From Ampelocalamus luodianensis (lineage: Eukaryota > Streptophyta > Magnoliopsida > Poales > Poaceae), in the NCBI GenBank assembly GCA_036346255.1, contig CM070632.1:17811408-17875407 (forward strand): DNA of 64,000 nt, written 5' to 3'. Positions within the stretch are counted from its first letter, which is position 1; the number at the start of each line of letters is the position of its first letter. Shown here piece by piece: positions 1-10,559 of this stretch. Position numbers and translations under genes: made by a program. The notes below the pieces were generated by a model. The model saw only the letters and a list, made by a program, of their open reading frames with translations. It did not search any database and was not told the origin of the DNA.

Positions 1-2482
1 ACTTAAAATGTTTAAAATTATTTTTCCTAAGTACCTTGTGATCCTCAGAGTGTCCACAAAAATTTTCATAATTTTTCAAATTTTATTTCTAGTTCAAACG
101 GCTAGGTCAAACTTGTATTTGTTTGGTCAACACTAAAACACAAATTCTAATCCGCCAGGTAATCGTTCCTCCGACCCAAGTCCGAGTCGACCAGAACCAA
201 CTCGCCGAGCCATCCCCTCTTCATCATCGACGACCCGCCCACGCCGCGGGCCTTCTCCACTCAACGCACACGCGCTCCCGCGCATGCACACCGCCAGCGC
301 CTCGCAGATCGTGCACGCCAACCGCCGGCCACCTCGCGCCATGCTACCTCCACTCGCGACCTCCGCCTCCTTCTACTTAAGCCGCCGAGCTCACCCACCG
401 GTTTCCTCCTTCCTCTCGCCCATTCTTCTCCACCGAGCTCCATGAGCCGAAAGCGCCAGCACCACCTTGTGTTCTCGCCACTCCGGTGAGCCTCGGCCAC
501 GCCAAGCTGCGTCACGGCGCGTCCACCTCCCCAGAGACAAACCCCAAAGCAATTCGGAGAAAAGTCACCGAGAGCTGCGCGCACTCCTTCTTCTCCAACC
601 ACGGCCGAATCCGCCTCCACCGTCGCCGCCATGGATTCGGAGAGCCCGAGCTCAATTCTTTCTGTCGTGAGCATGCTTAGACCTTTCCCTAACTCTCCAT
701 ACCACTCACTTGCTCTCTCGTTCACTCCAAGTCGCCGCCATCGAGAACCACCTCGCGCCGCAGTTCATCGTCGCCGACGCGTTAAACCACCTCGCCGCCG
801 ACCACATGGGTGAGTTCTGTCACCCCGGTCCTCATGCTCTCCTTAGCTGGCCTCCAATTTCACCCGACACCGTCGCCCCTTTCAACCTCCACGGCCGGCC
901 GTCGCTCGCCCTCGCCGCGCCGCCATAGTGCTCCTCCGGCTACCCCGAGACCACCTCTAGCATCCTCGAGCCTCCCTCGACCCATTTTGGCCATCGCCAT
1001 GGTCTCCCACACCCCAACCGCCGGCGATTTGCCGCCCAAAACCAGCCCGAGCCCTCCCCTTCTTCGTTTGTGCCCTCTGTTTCTCGAAAGTGGGACCACT
1101 CATTGCTAATCAACTTTGTTAATGTCTTTCGAGTCACTCTAAATTATTAACAAAGTTTAAGATTGAATTTGAGAGTAGAACTTTAAGTACATAGATGGTT
1201 TGTATTATGCGATTTGATGAAGCTGTGAAGAAGTCGATTAAGTTCGAATCGACAATAGGAACCACGTATGGTGCTAATAGCAAACTCAGAGATCTTTTGA
1301 ATCTCAATCAAATTGACGAAGATGGAAAATTGAAATAGTAAGAATTTAGTTAGTAGCATTTCAGTCCGAAAATGGTTTCTGGTAATTGTTGCTTGAGCAG
1401 AGGGTGTCTTAACCATTTCTTGAAACCTTGAACAGAAAAGGAAGTTCAGTGCTAAGTTCCGTGTTTAACTTCTAGACTACTCAAACCTAATCGACAATTG
1501 AATAAGTGATTCCAGAGAGAAATTGGGTTGATAGCACCTAAAATGTAGAAAGTGTTCTGTTGTAGTTATTTGCACAGTAGACTGAAAAGTGTCAGTATTG
1601 GCAATAGGTTAATGTAAGGGGTAAATACAGTAGTTAGAAATGTTAATAATTCAATTAGTCTTTTGAACACTTAAGCTGTCAGGATGCCAAACTATTTGAA
1701 AACAAATATAGATGTTTGAGTTAAGACTTTTGAACACTTAAGCTGTCAGGATGCCAAACTATTTGAAAACAAATATAGATGTTTGAGTTAAGTGAGAAGA
1801 GTAGGATAACAACATCACCAAACAGCAAAATCCTGTTTATACCATGTGAGCAAAGAAGGTGAAATTTTGAACTGTCAGGAGCATCCACTTGTAAGGTAAA
1901 CCACTCACTGCTAACCAATTTTGTGAGTGCTATTTGGGCCACTCTAGTGGATTAGCAAAACTGAAGATTGGAATTTAAAGAGAGTAGCCAGTAGCACTTA
2001 AGCTCAAAAAGAATTGTCTGTTGTAACATTTATGGGTAGGAAGAGACTTAGATGAAAACCTGAAATAACAGTGGGTTCATAAACCTATTAAATGACTAAC
2101 TGATTACTCTAAAGCATTGTTTAATTGGGTATTTGAATTAGTTAGCAAATACTCATTCTCTTAATAAATTCTCCTATTGAACTTCATGAGCGGGGAAGGC
2201 AATCTAAGAATAGTTAGAAATAACAGTAGTCAAATGAGGTTGCTAATAGAACACTCTGTAGAAATCCTAACTAATTTAAATAACTCTGAATCAACTAATT
2301 TGTTGCTCCTAAATTTATAATTTATATTCTGTGTTTTTAATTTTGTTTTGGATACTTTTGGCTTTCTCGTGTTTATTCGCTGTTTTTCGCTTTGGCAGTT
2401 TTTATCGTTAGATGACGTTGACACCGAGAGTGATCCTCTGCAGCAAGTCGAATATCTCTAGCAAGGCAAAGGCAAGCAGTTT
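1..2482 (+). mobile_element. Long LTR-type gypsy segment, part 1 (left of the CACTA insertion)
   Basis: No intact gene is visible. The first 1.1 kb is GC-rich and open in several frames with no recognisable domain; the rest is AT-rich. The last bases before the CACTA element (ending GGCAAGCAGTTT) join in register with the bases after it (GATCATATCC), and the joined text resembles 50207-50240 in the segment at 46-52 kb, so both look like copies of one long LTR family (RIRE8-like by my recollection). The left end lies outside the window. The orientation is inferred from the match to the second copy. Confidence 0.5.
1660..1793. repeat. Perfect 67-bp tandem duplication
   Basis: The unit beginning CTTTTGAACACTTAAGCTGT at 1660 recurs at 1727 essentially without change. 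It lies in non-coding LTR-like sequence. The identity implies a recent duplication, or an assembly artefact. Confidence 0.9.
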
Positions 2483-3306
2483 CACTACAAGATAAACACC
2501 CCTTTACCAACGCATACGTTGCAACGCTCTGTACATACGTTGCGAAGTAATATTACGGCTACGCATAATATGCATTGCAAAATCTATTCGTCATAAATCA
2601 TGTGGATGACTACAGATAACATATGTTACGAAGTAATATTATAGCCACGGGTGCCGGTCCAGCGCTATGCACGAGCTTAGACCCAATTCTGGTTCAATCG
2701 AAATTGAATATTTTGTGTAACTCCCAAAACTACTTTCATCACTCTCCAATCATTCCCTAAATATTTTGTACAACTCCTAAAACTATTTTCGTCTCCCTCC
2801 AAACCTTCCCTCCATTTTTTTGTCATCTTTTTTATCCCACCATTTTCCCTCCCGATCCCACCAATTTTTTGGCCCCCGCCCCCGTTGGGATCTCTCGTGG
2901 CGTCTCTTTATTGCTGTGGGTGCGCCCCTTACTTCATTGCGCCCCCAAATCCCCCAGACCCATCCTCCCCTCCCATTTCCGTTCCCCAATTGCGCATGGT
3001 CGTGCCCCCCCGCCGCTAGCTAGCCCTCGGAGGGATGGCCACGCTGGCGGCGGCCATGGCGTAGGTGACGCCGGGGCCCGCTAAGATCCCGGCGGAGCGT
3101 GGCCACTGCGGGCGGGGCGAAGGCGAGGTGGTGCGCGCGCGCAGCCCACGGAGGACTCGGGCGGCGCGCCGGGTTTTTGTTCGGTTTGAGTTTGTTTACC
3201 TTGTTTACTGAAGAGAATTCTTGCGATTAGTCCCCACAAAATCTTGGGAGTCACGAGGAGCCTTCACCGTGTCGGATCCGGCCATCCAGGTGAGGGGTGA
3301 TTCGCC

Positions 3307-4763
3307 ATGGGGACGGCGGCGATGGCGACGGCGGTGGGCACGGCCATGGTGCTCTACCGTGCTAAGCCGGGCTTGGTCGCGAGGACGCTACGGAGGTGGA
3401 GGCGGCGGTGGAGGGCGCTACGCGCGATGGCGCGCAGGCCACGCCGATGTGGATCAAGCGTTGGCACGCTCGCGAGACGCCGCGGTTCACCTACTCGAGA
3501 CGCCGAAGTGGCCCATCGGGGACCTCGCCGGATCAAGTACCTCATGCACCGCCAGGTGAGAGGATCTCTCTGTGGTTACTTCGATTCGAGAGAAATGCCA
3601 CGGCCGTTTGGATGTGTTTGAGCGAAATGTGTTTTGGATCCAAATGGGGCTTCTTTTTGTTCGAATTATGTCTCCGGTTGCGTCTTTGCGTTCTTTGGTT
3701 TAGGGTAGACGCGTTTAGCGATTGATCGAAAATAGAGTCGCGTGCTAAGAATTAGGTGAATTGGGTCTTTGGTTGGTCTCTATACCAATAAAAATCACAA
3801 ATTTGGAGGTTTGGGTCATGGTTTTGTGCAGAATGAGGACTATTCGGTGTTACACAAGATAGTAGCGATGGTCGATATGTTAAGGTTGAAGTGGTTTTTG
3901 TTTCTTTGGTGAATATTTGTCTCTGTATGAGTCCACTACCGAGCACTATACTTGTGCTCTACCTATCAAGCTGCTATGAATAGATGAATGCTGTGAATTG
4001 AAATATTAACATATCTTTTTATACCTTTCATTTGAGGATGCCGAAGTGATTAATCTCTCACAAAGGAAATCAGAGCTTATGTACTATTCCTTTTCGTGTA
4101 TGTTGTGACAACTACTGATTCTTGAATGCAACTTTACTAGTATCTTGGTAGATCATAAAAAGCATTCGGTGTGTTTGTAATTAATCATTCATTGTAATCT
4201 TGGTGTTACTTTTCAGGGCAATTTACATGTTGCCACTCGCCAGTGTATATGCTGGAAGCAATTGCATTGAACTGAAAGGACCTGAAATCATGGAAGAGAT
4301 GATTGTTCTGCGATGTTTGATCGACATGCGCTTTCTTTTCTCTAAAAAAAATTCTCGTGTTCCTGGAATTGGCTGGATTTTCCCAAGAGGATGTTCTCAT
4401 TGAGGAACCTAAGGCGGGGGTGAGTAAGTATTGGTAGCAATTTATGTTTTCTCTTCATTTATTAAGGTATGATTAGTTTCTAGTGGTTATAGAAATATAA
4501 CATTTTAACTGCCTGTTATTTTTCTCAATTCCTATATTCCATTGTACTCTTACAGATTTTGAAGCCTGCACATACAATTCTGCATGATGAGTGCACCAAA
4601 TCCTTTCTTGTTTTGATTCGAGGACTCATAGCATGAAAGACACACTGATCTAGCACTCGGTGTCATTGTACCATTTCACCACTCACTATTAGATGAAGTT
4701 GGTGTCGAGAAATTAGTGTTAGGATATGCGCCTTTGTGGGATGGTCGCGCATCCACCTCTGAG
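3307..4763 (+). pseudogene. Captured class-3 lipase gene fragment (exons plus introns)
   Basis: Three exon remnants resemble plant class-3 lipases of the calmodulin-binding/DAG lipase type. Exon A (3307-3555) starts with an Ala/Thr-rich hydrophobic N-terminus and contains ETPRFTYS, KWPIGDLAG and IKYLM in different frames. Exon B (4217-4419) encodes ASVYAGSNCIELKGPEIMEE and continues to FLFSKK. Exon C (4556 to about 4763) encodes ILKPAHTILHDECTKSFLVL, then VPFHHSLLDE and CGMVA. Splice-like junctions remain: CAG/GTGAG at 3555, TTTCAG/GG at 4216 and TTACAG/AT at 4555. Several frameshifts and stops break the frame, and the catalytic GHSLG region lies downstream in the family and was not captured. 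It cannot make a lipase. Identity rests on family memory, not on a search. Confidence 0.75.
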
Positions 4764-4796
4764 TTCCTTATATTTGGCCATTTCCATTCCTCTGCA

Positions 4797-4928
4797 GACT
4801 CCAAGATGTGGCTGGATATGGAGTGGCCTTGGCACTAAGGGTCTAAGGGATATCTATGCAGTTGCCTTCGAAACACGGAATTTGGATTCTGATCTAGTGG
4901 ATTTGATGGTAAAGAATGGGCGCCAGGG
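4797..4928 (+). pseudogene. Captured exon-like fragment, gene not recognised
   Basis: One frame is open across the stretch and includes GLGTKGLRDIYAVAFETRNL and DLVDLMVKNGR, which reads like real globular protein; it is followed by a donor-like CAGGGTATG. It sits between the lipase exons and the VPS8-like exon inside the CACTA element. I cannot assign it; it may belong to either captured gene or to a third. Confidence 0.45.
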
Positions 4929-5313
4929 TATGCTTCTTAACCTGCTTTTGCTCCTGCAATGTTATGGGTTATAGTTTTATGAATCGTGGGAACGGAATGC
5001 TTGGCCAATGGTACATTCAGGATCTGGTCCATCTAGTTGAATTATTTACGATCAGTTACATAATGCACGACACATTTTTTCTAATAAAGCAGAACTTTAC
5101 TGGATTGGATGTTTGTTCTTTATTAGTTCTGTCTGTACATAGATTTTTTGAGAGTGATATGTTGTTATTGTAAGTTGTGTATATGTGACTTCAGCATAAT
5201 TTCATTATTCTGAAGTTCCTGATAGAATATTTGTTCTAGTAAATTGAATTAATCAGAGTATGATAATCTTCTTAGCATTAATAACATGGCTGTCATATGA
5301 ACTTGCTATATAG

Positions 5314-5607
5314 GTTGCTCTTATAAGAAGATAGAACTCCATGAGATGTTCTCACATGATCTATTTTTCAAGGCATGGAATAATTCCCCGATCCCACTTT
5401 CATTCAGTGAGAGAAGAACTTCTGCAATTTTTGCTTGAGAAGTCTAAGACGCTCAGTTCTGAAGTATTTAAGAGTTTCCGTTCTTCTTGTGGAAAATGCC
5501 CAAATATATGTTATCTACTATGGATGGATATGGAAGCTACTTTGGAAGTTGTCAAATGTGCTTTTTCACAGGAGAGTTTGAAACATAAAAATGTGCTTTT
5601 TCACAAG
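5314..5607 (+). pseudogene. Captured VPS8-like exon (vacuolar sorting, CORVET subunit)
   Basis: The frame from 5341 encodes IIPRSHFHSVREELLQFLLE, then a short insert and YLLWMDMEATLEVVKCAF. This fits the plant VPS8 segment in which a PP/PR-S-x-LR-x-EL-x-QFLLE stretch precedes LLELDTEATLDVLRCAF. VPS8 is a subunit of the endosomal CORVET tether. The exon is bounded by a TATATAG acceptor (ending 5313) and a CACAAG/GTTAG donor at 5607. Only this piece is present and no start or downstream exon follows, so it is a captured fragment. The assignment is from pattern memory. Confidence 0.6.
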
Positions 5608-6365
5608 GTTAGTTCAATTCTCTACTGTTTGGAATTCATAAACATGGTCGAGCATCAAAATAATATAATACACTAAACCTTTTAATTTTGTTACTTTAAT
5701 ATTGTGATTTTGTTTCTTCTTAATAGTGCATTAATAGACTCCAATTTTTCATTGTAGGTTGATAAGATAAATGGATGATATGTTGAATGAAGGTGGAGAA
5801 CGGTGACATAGGCAGACGATTTTCATTACGTTTAGATTTCATTATTTTAGGAAATGATGTTCAAGCAAAATATTTATATCATATCATATGTGGATGGTTC
5901 TCTATGTAATGCAACAATTTCTTTTTAATATATGAGTATTCTTTTTTACTATGCTACGGCTGATAATGATTTTTTTTTTTTTACTTTGATTTCTACACAC
6001 TTATAATCGTTGCAGCAACCTAATTATATCCGTTGCTAAAATACCAAAAGTCATATGTATGGTAAATACCAACGCTTCTATGCGTTGTGACAACATGATT
6101 ATATGCATTGTCAAAATAGTAAAAGTCATTCATGCATGATAAGTACCAACGCATACAAGTGTAGTTACAGTCTGACTATATCCGTTGCTACTTCGCAACG
6201 TTTATTCATATCTATTACCAACGCTTGTTTATCTGTCGTAATAGACTCTCGCAACGGCCTCAATGGCAATGCATAGTAAATACATTGGTATAGACCCTAA
6301 CAATATTTATTTAGACTTCTACCAATGTATATATGTATTGCTAAAGGGATGTTTATGTTGTAGTG

Positions 6366-7975
6366 TTTGATCATATCCACTCAATCCCATTACTTTTAAA
6401 ATCTAATACTTTGTTTTACTCGTACGTATGCATGCTTTTGTGTCAATGATTAATTTTGTCGATTAGAGGTAGTTAATCCCATTGCATTGTTGCCCTAAAA
6501 GTTGTTCACCCCTGCCACTACCTTAGGAATATTATCCTCACTGGTGAATTAGAGCCCGGTGAATGATTTAGGGCCTTTTATTTGTCTTTGCGATATGATG
6601 CTTAGCAATGCTTAGATACCGGTAGAATTGGGCGGTTATCGACTTAGTCGGTAACCTTGATCACATAAAAATTATGATATCTTTATATTTCAGCCTCTAT
6701 GCTATGATTACTTGTGAAAACTAAAAACTAAAAACAAAATGATTTCGACTTGGGCACAATGGTAAGATGGTGTGCTTTTGGGTGTGACTGGAATGGTGCC
6801 CGAGTCAATTAAGAACCGAACATCTTGTGAGTGAATTTTTATCCAGGCATTTTTGCGTGCTAACCACACTAGAGTATATGGGACCTCTCTTGACTTAGTA
6901 CTTTGGCGTGTATTGACTCCGGGTCGCAGGAGGTCGCAGGAGGGATGGTGTTGGGAGCATGGTAGTTGTCCGAAAAGCTTTATCCTAAGTGGGTAGTTGT
7001 CTTTTCGGCTTTACCATGTAAGCGTATGGATTTTTATCCATACGAGCGACTCGTAGTTGATACACAATATTGGAAAACGTCATGTTAGACTTAGCCGTGC
7101 CTGCATACCAAAGGAAGTATGCTAACCGTGGCTGGTGGAAAGGCGGTCTAAAGTGTGGGTACATTGGTACACCCCTGCAGGGTTAAAACTATTCAAATAG
7201 CCTCGTCCTAGGTTATGGACACGCTTGGGTAAGCTTTTCAAGAGTTAGACTACAACATTTAATTAAAACTTGATGGGTTGGTATGAACGGGTGTTCATAC
7301 TATTGTTGTGATGGCCATTGGGTTGGTCATCTCTAGGATGTCTTTATGTTACTACTTCATCAGTATCATTATTATTTCTGCAAATAAAATTTGAATTGTT
7401 AAAACGCCTTCAAACTATTACATTATTGTAAAAGAAAACTGGCTTTATGCTAAAAATAAGTCCAGAGCCCCCTCCACTTAAATAAAGCTTGCATGTAGTT
7501 AAATTATAGTTCTGTTACCCTTACACGTCAGTCTTGTGAGTACAAAAACAATTTTTGTACTCAGATACTTTGCTTAATGTTTTTGTTGCAGAGGAAGAAG
7601 GTGAGCCCCATGGGCTTCCCTTTTGTGAGTTGTGCTGCGGGTTTGATGACTAGCTTGGCGGCCCGGTTGGTTGCCTTGTGGGTAAAGGCACACTAATTGA
7701 CTCTTTTATTTATCGCCATCTTATGGCTTTTGCTTCCGCTGTGTAGTTTGTTATTTTATCTCGTAAGTTCAATCTGTTGTATATTATGAAGTTTTGATAT
7801 TGTAACCTCTCGTGTATGGATTTGATGCATGATTTTGTAACGGGTGTGTATCTGCATTTAGAAGTATACATATCTCGAGGCTTGATTTATTTGAATTGTG
7901 ATGCTAGGGTCAATGGAAGGCTAAGCATTACAAGTCGAATAAATCGGTCCTCACGTAACCCGTCGACTCCTAGTC
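6366..7975 (+). mobile_element. Long LTR-type gypsy segment, part 2 (right of the CACTA insertion)
   Basis: This continues the segment interrupted by the CACTA element. It shares an order of short motifs with 50210-51380: a TTTGATCATAT start, a later CCCGAGTCAATTAAG followed by ACCGAA, a GGGAGCATGG box, then (GT)-rich non-coding sequence. No coding capacity is visible. The right end, somewhere near the GC-rich island at 7980, is uncertain because no target duplication was found. Confidence 0.5.
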
Positions 7976-8015
7976 CTCCTACCGATGCGGTGTTGCGAGG
8001 CGGCGGCCGCGCCGG

Positions 8016-8378
8016 CTACAAGGCTAAGGAGGTGCCGGAGATGGGACGGTTGGGCCGGTCGGGAATGGGGCGGCGGTTGCGACTCGGGGATGGCGACCTT
8101 CCCGGCCGCCGCGCGGCAGCAATAGCGCGAGGCGGGAGCGAAGGGGAGGCTGCTTCCTTTGCTGCGATTCTGGCGCGGCGCGCTGCGCGAGGGGTTGATC
8201 TTCTGTTTGGGAGGAGGCGATTTCTGGGTGGGCCGCGGTGGGAGTGGAGGAAGCCGTCCCGACGTTGACGTGCGCAGAGGTCGTCATAGTTATCGTCATC
8301 GCCAGAGTCTCGGTCGACGCCCCGGGCGGCGGAGATGGCCTCGCCTGCGTGGAAGGCGCCGTCCCCGTTGGGATCCAT
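8016..8378 (-). CDS. GC-rich open frame, possible gene fragment, not recognised
   Basis: The leftward frame from the ATG at 8378 gives about 120 residues beginning MDPNGDGAFHAGEAISAARG, then an acidic patch and an Arg/Pro-rich tail. The first residues happen to fit an EF-hand loop pattern (D-x-N-G-D-G-x-F-x-x-x-E), but one loop without flanking helices is weak evidence. The island is GC-rich in an AT-rich setting, and all frames are partly open, which lowers the coding evidence. It could be a captured first exon or promoter CpG island. Confidence 0.25.
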   Translation of the reverse strand: MDPNGDGAFHAGEAISAARGVDRDSGDDDNYDDLCARQRRDGFLHSHRGPPRNRLLPNRRSTPRAARRARIAAKEAASPSLPPRAIAAARRPGRSPSPSRNRRPIPDRPNRPISGTSLAL

Positions 8379-8840
8379 GGCGGGGTCAGGGCTCCCGCGG
8401 CGGCGGCGGCCATCGGAGATGTGCGGGGAGAAAGAAGGAGAAGCGAGGGTGACATGGGAAGAAGACGGGGACAATAACGTCAATATTTGTGAAATATGTA
8501 GATCGGTGATATTTCTGTGAGAAAAAGATGTCTGCAATGGTATATTTCGAATATCGAAATAAGCGATGACAATTATTTGATACGAGCACTTAGCAGTGGG
8601 GTTTATCAAAATTTCCCAAAGATAAATGGCAGAGAGAAGAGAAGAACATAAAACAAGCCGTTGGGCAAAGTAGTTGGTGGAACTAAAAAAGAGAGGTGTA
8701 ATTGTACACTAAAAACCAATGCACTTGGCATATTTTCTCGGGAAAACGTAAATGGGGCAGTAATAAATTCAGTTGACTAGCATCACATGGTACGTTGAAT
8801 GATGCACATTTAACATCAGCAGATTTCTTATATTTATATA
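8379..8840. other. Intergenic sequence, nothing recognised
   Basis: This is a transition from the GC-rich island to AT-rich sequence. It contains no open frame with protein character and no inverted repeat that I can see. Confidence 0.6.
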
Positions 8841-9224
8841 TATATATATAGAGAGGAAGTTTTTTTTTTTACTCCCGGGAGTAGTTACTCCCTATTTCGT
8901 ATCTCATAACGTAAGGAGTATCTTGCGCAACTGAGAGTATGTATGTGTAGTATACGAGTATATAAGACCATATAGATGGTATTTACACATTTTCAGGGGT
9001 GGTATGTATAATTTTTAGACATACTCCTTTTTACGTGCAAATATGAATGTATTTACAAAATATGCTAAAAACTATGGACTCTCTTGCAAATTTTTCGCGT
9101 GGTTCACATTGGAATATCTTATAATTAGTATATGAGTATACCCAAAGTGATAATGTAGTATGTCAAATTCTTTTAGGTGGTATATCAGAGGTGGAAGTAA
9201 CTACTCCCGAAAGTAGAAAGTATT

Positions 9225-9271
<47 letters not shown>

Positions 9272-9357
9272 CTCATATTGCAAGATACTTCCTATGTTGT
9301 GAGATATGTGAGATACGGAATAGGGAGTAGGAAAAATACTTCATATATATATATATG
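8840..9357. mobile_element. MITE with long imperfect terminal inverted repeats
   Basis: The left end (TATATAGAGAGGAAGTTTTT, then ACTCCCGGGAGTAGTTACTC and CCTATTTCGTATCTCA) is mirrored at the right end (TGAGATACGGAATAGGGAGT, then AGGAAAAATACTTCATATAT). The arms match over roughly 70 bp with mismatches. The interior is non-coding and contains a second inverted copy of the ACTCCCG motif near 9205. The ends dissolve into TA repeats, so the exact termini and target duplication cannot be fixed. Confidence 0.7.
9229..9267. repeat. (AT)n microsatellite
   Basis: An uninterrupted AT dinucleotide run of about 19-20 copies within the MITE. Confidence 0.95.
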
Positions 9358-9533
9358 GCTTGACTATGCTTATTTACCCATCAAGGTTTTATCTAGGACA
9401 GGAACGATATTCTGCATGGATGCACGTAGTTTGCTGTCACCTGGACATAAGTGCGAAGTTTGTTTCACCATAAGCTTAATAAAGAGCATACCTAGACTTT
9501 TTTTTATGTGTTATTTTTTCTTTTGAAGTCTAA

Positions 9534-9815
9534 GAGCATATATAATAGGTTTATGTCACATGTTTATAACCTCTGCCACGTAGAATTTTTACTAACGCGG
9601 ATGAAAGAGAATGAAAAGAGAGAAAGATACTGTCTACAATCCTGTAATCGACTGTAGCACTAGAAACAAGAAAAGCATTAAAAAATTATATATTGTCTAC
9701 AATCTTGTAGCCGACTGTACCACCACAACCATTGTATGAGCTATCTTTAGTGCTGTCTACAGGTAATATAAAGAGTTGCTATAGACAGCAGCTGTCTGTA
9801 CTATTATACATATCC
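9534..9815. mobile_element. Tourist-like (PIF/Harbinger) MITE, 282 bp
   Basis: The element begins GAGCATATATAATAGG and ends CTATTATACATATCC, which are inverted counterparts with a small gap. It is flanked on both sides by TAA (9531-9533 and 9816-9818), the target-site signature of PIF/Harbinger MITEs. There is no coding capacity. Confidence 0.75.
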
Positions 9816-9818
9816 TAA

Positions 9819-10470
9819 AAACATCATACCCAACCTTTTGGATGTCAATTACTTAGGAGTAGTAGAGTTTTAACATAGCATGTAGTAAACTGGCACCAAT
9901 GGTTCACCATGGCATTCCTCACTCGAACGCCCAAAATCTTTTGGGAACGCAGGAATATCACAAGGACAAATAATTTCTTTTAAGAACATGAAGAAATTGG
10001 CGTATTTCAAACTTGACATTAATCTCTTATATATATATAATACATGTGGAGGCTACAAGCCTGTGACCGTCCGCTACTCCTGAGCATAGGTATATATATA
10101 TATATATATATATATGTGGAGGCCACCACTGAAAACTGAAATGGAAAACAGGACGTGGTCGTGCTTTAGAAATAGAAACAAGAAACAGAAAGAAAAAAAA
10201 AACGGGTAGGTCAACATCAGCTCAGCTGAAGCCGCACCATCTGATAACCCCACTAAATTCTTTTTTGTTTTTCTGAACACCGTAGGATGCCATATCGACG
10301 GCGCGCGAACTCAGATTCCGCCTCGCAAGTCAGATATCGCCTGCCTCGCACGAGGGCACGGCGGACGCATCTCCCAACCAACTCCCAATTCGCAGCACCA
10401 CCCGTCCCGAATCCGACGGCCCGCCCGCCCCCGCCCCGCCGCGTGCCGCGGCGCCTCACCCTACCTCCTC
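9819..10470. other. Upstream region of the GDT1-like gene
   Basis: No gene is visible. It contains a (TA)n run at 10091-10115 flanked by two copies of TATGTGGAGGC (near 10045 and 10114). From about 10290 it becomes GC- and C-rich, the usual leader of a grass housekeeping gene. Confidence 0.6.
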
Positions 10471-10473
10471 CTC

Positions 10474-10482
10474 TATTTATTA
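10474..10482 (+). promoter_or_regulatory. Possible TATA box of the GDT1-like gene
   Basis: TATTTATTA lies about 80 bases upstream of the start codon in an otherwise C-rich leader, a plausible distance for a short 5' UTR. It is a non-consensus TATA element, so the call is tentative. Confidence 0.45.
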
Positions 10483-10559
10483 CTGCCCCACCACGCCCAC
10501 CGCACGGCCGCACCCCCCGAGATCGGAATCGGCACCTCCCCGCCCCGCCCCACTCCGCC

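Larger units (their letters stand above)
2483..6365. mobile_element. CACTA (En/Spm) transposon carrying host gene fragments
   Basis: The element starts CACTACAAGATAAACA at 2483 and ends with the inverted counterpart (TGTTTATGTTGTAGTG, ending 6365). The terminal inverted repeats match over about 28 bp with three mismatches. Both flanks carry the 3-bp target duplication TTT (2480-2482 and 6366-6368), as expected for CACTA elements. Subterminal regions (2505-2660 and 6000-6350) are rich in short direct and inverted copies of motifs such as ACCAACGCATA and TTGCAACG, the usual transposase-binding architecture. No transposase frame is present, so it is non-autonomous. The interior holds degenerate exons of at least two host genes. 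Confidence 0.93.

Noticed and set aside
123..928. Several overlapping open frames in the first kilobase
   Set aside because: All are Pro/Arg/Ser-rich by-products of GC-rich LTR leader sequence, open in many frames at once with no domain.
9191..9526. 111-codon plus frame with a Tyr-Ile repeat
   Set aside because: It is translated from the (AT)n microsatellite of the MITE.
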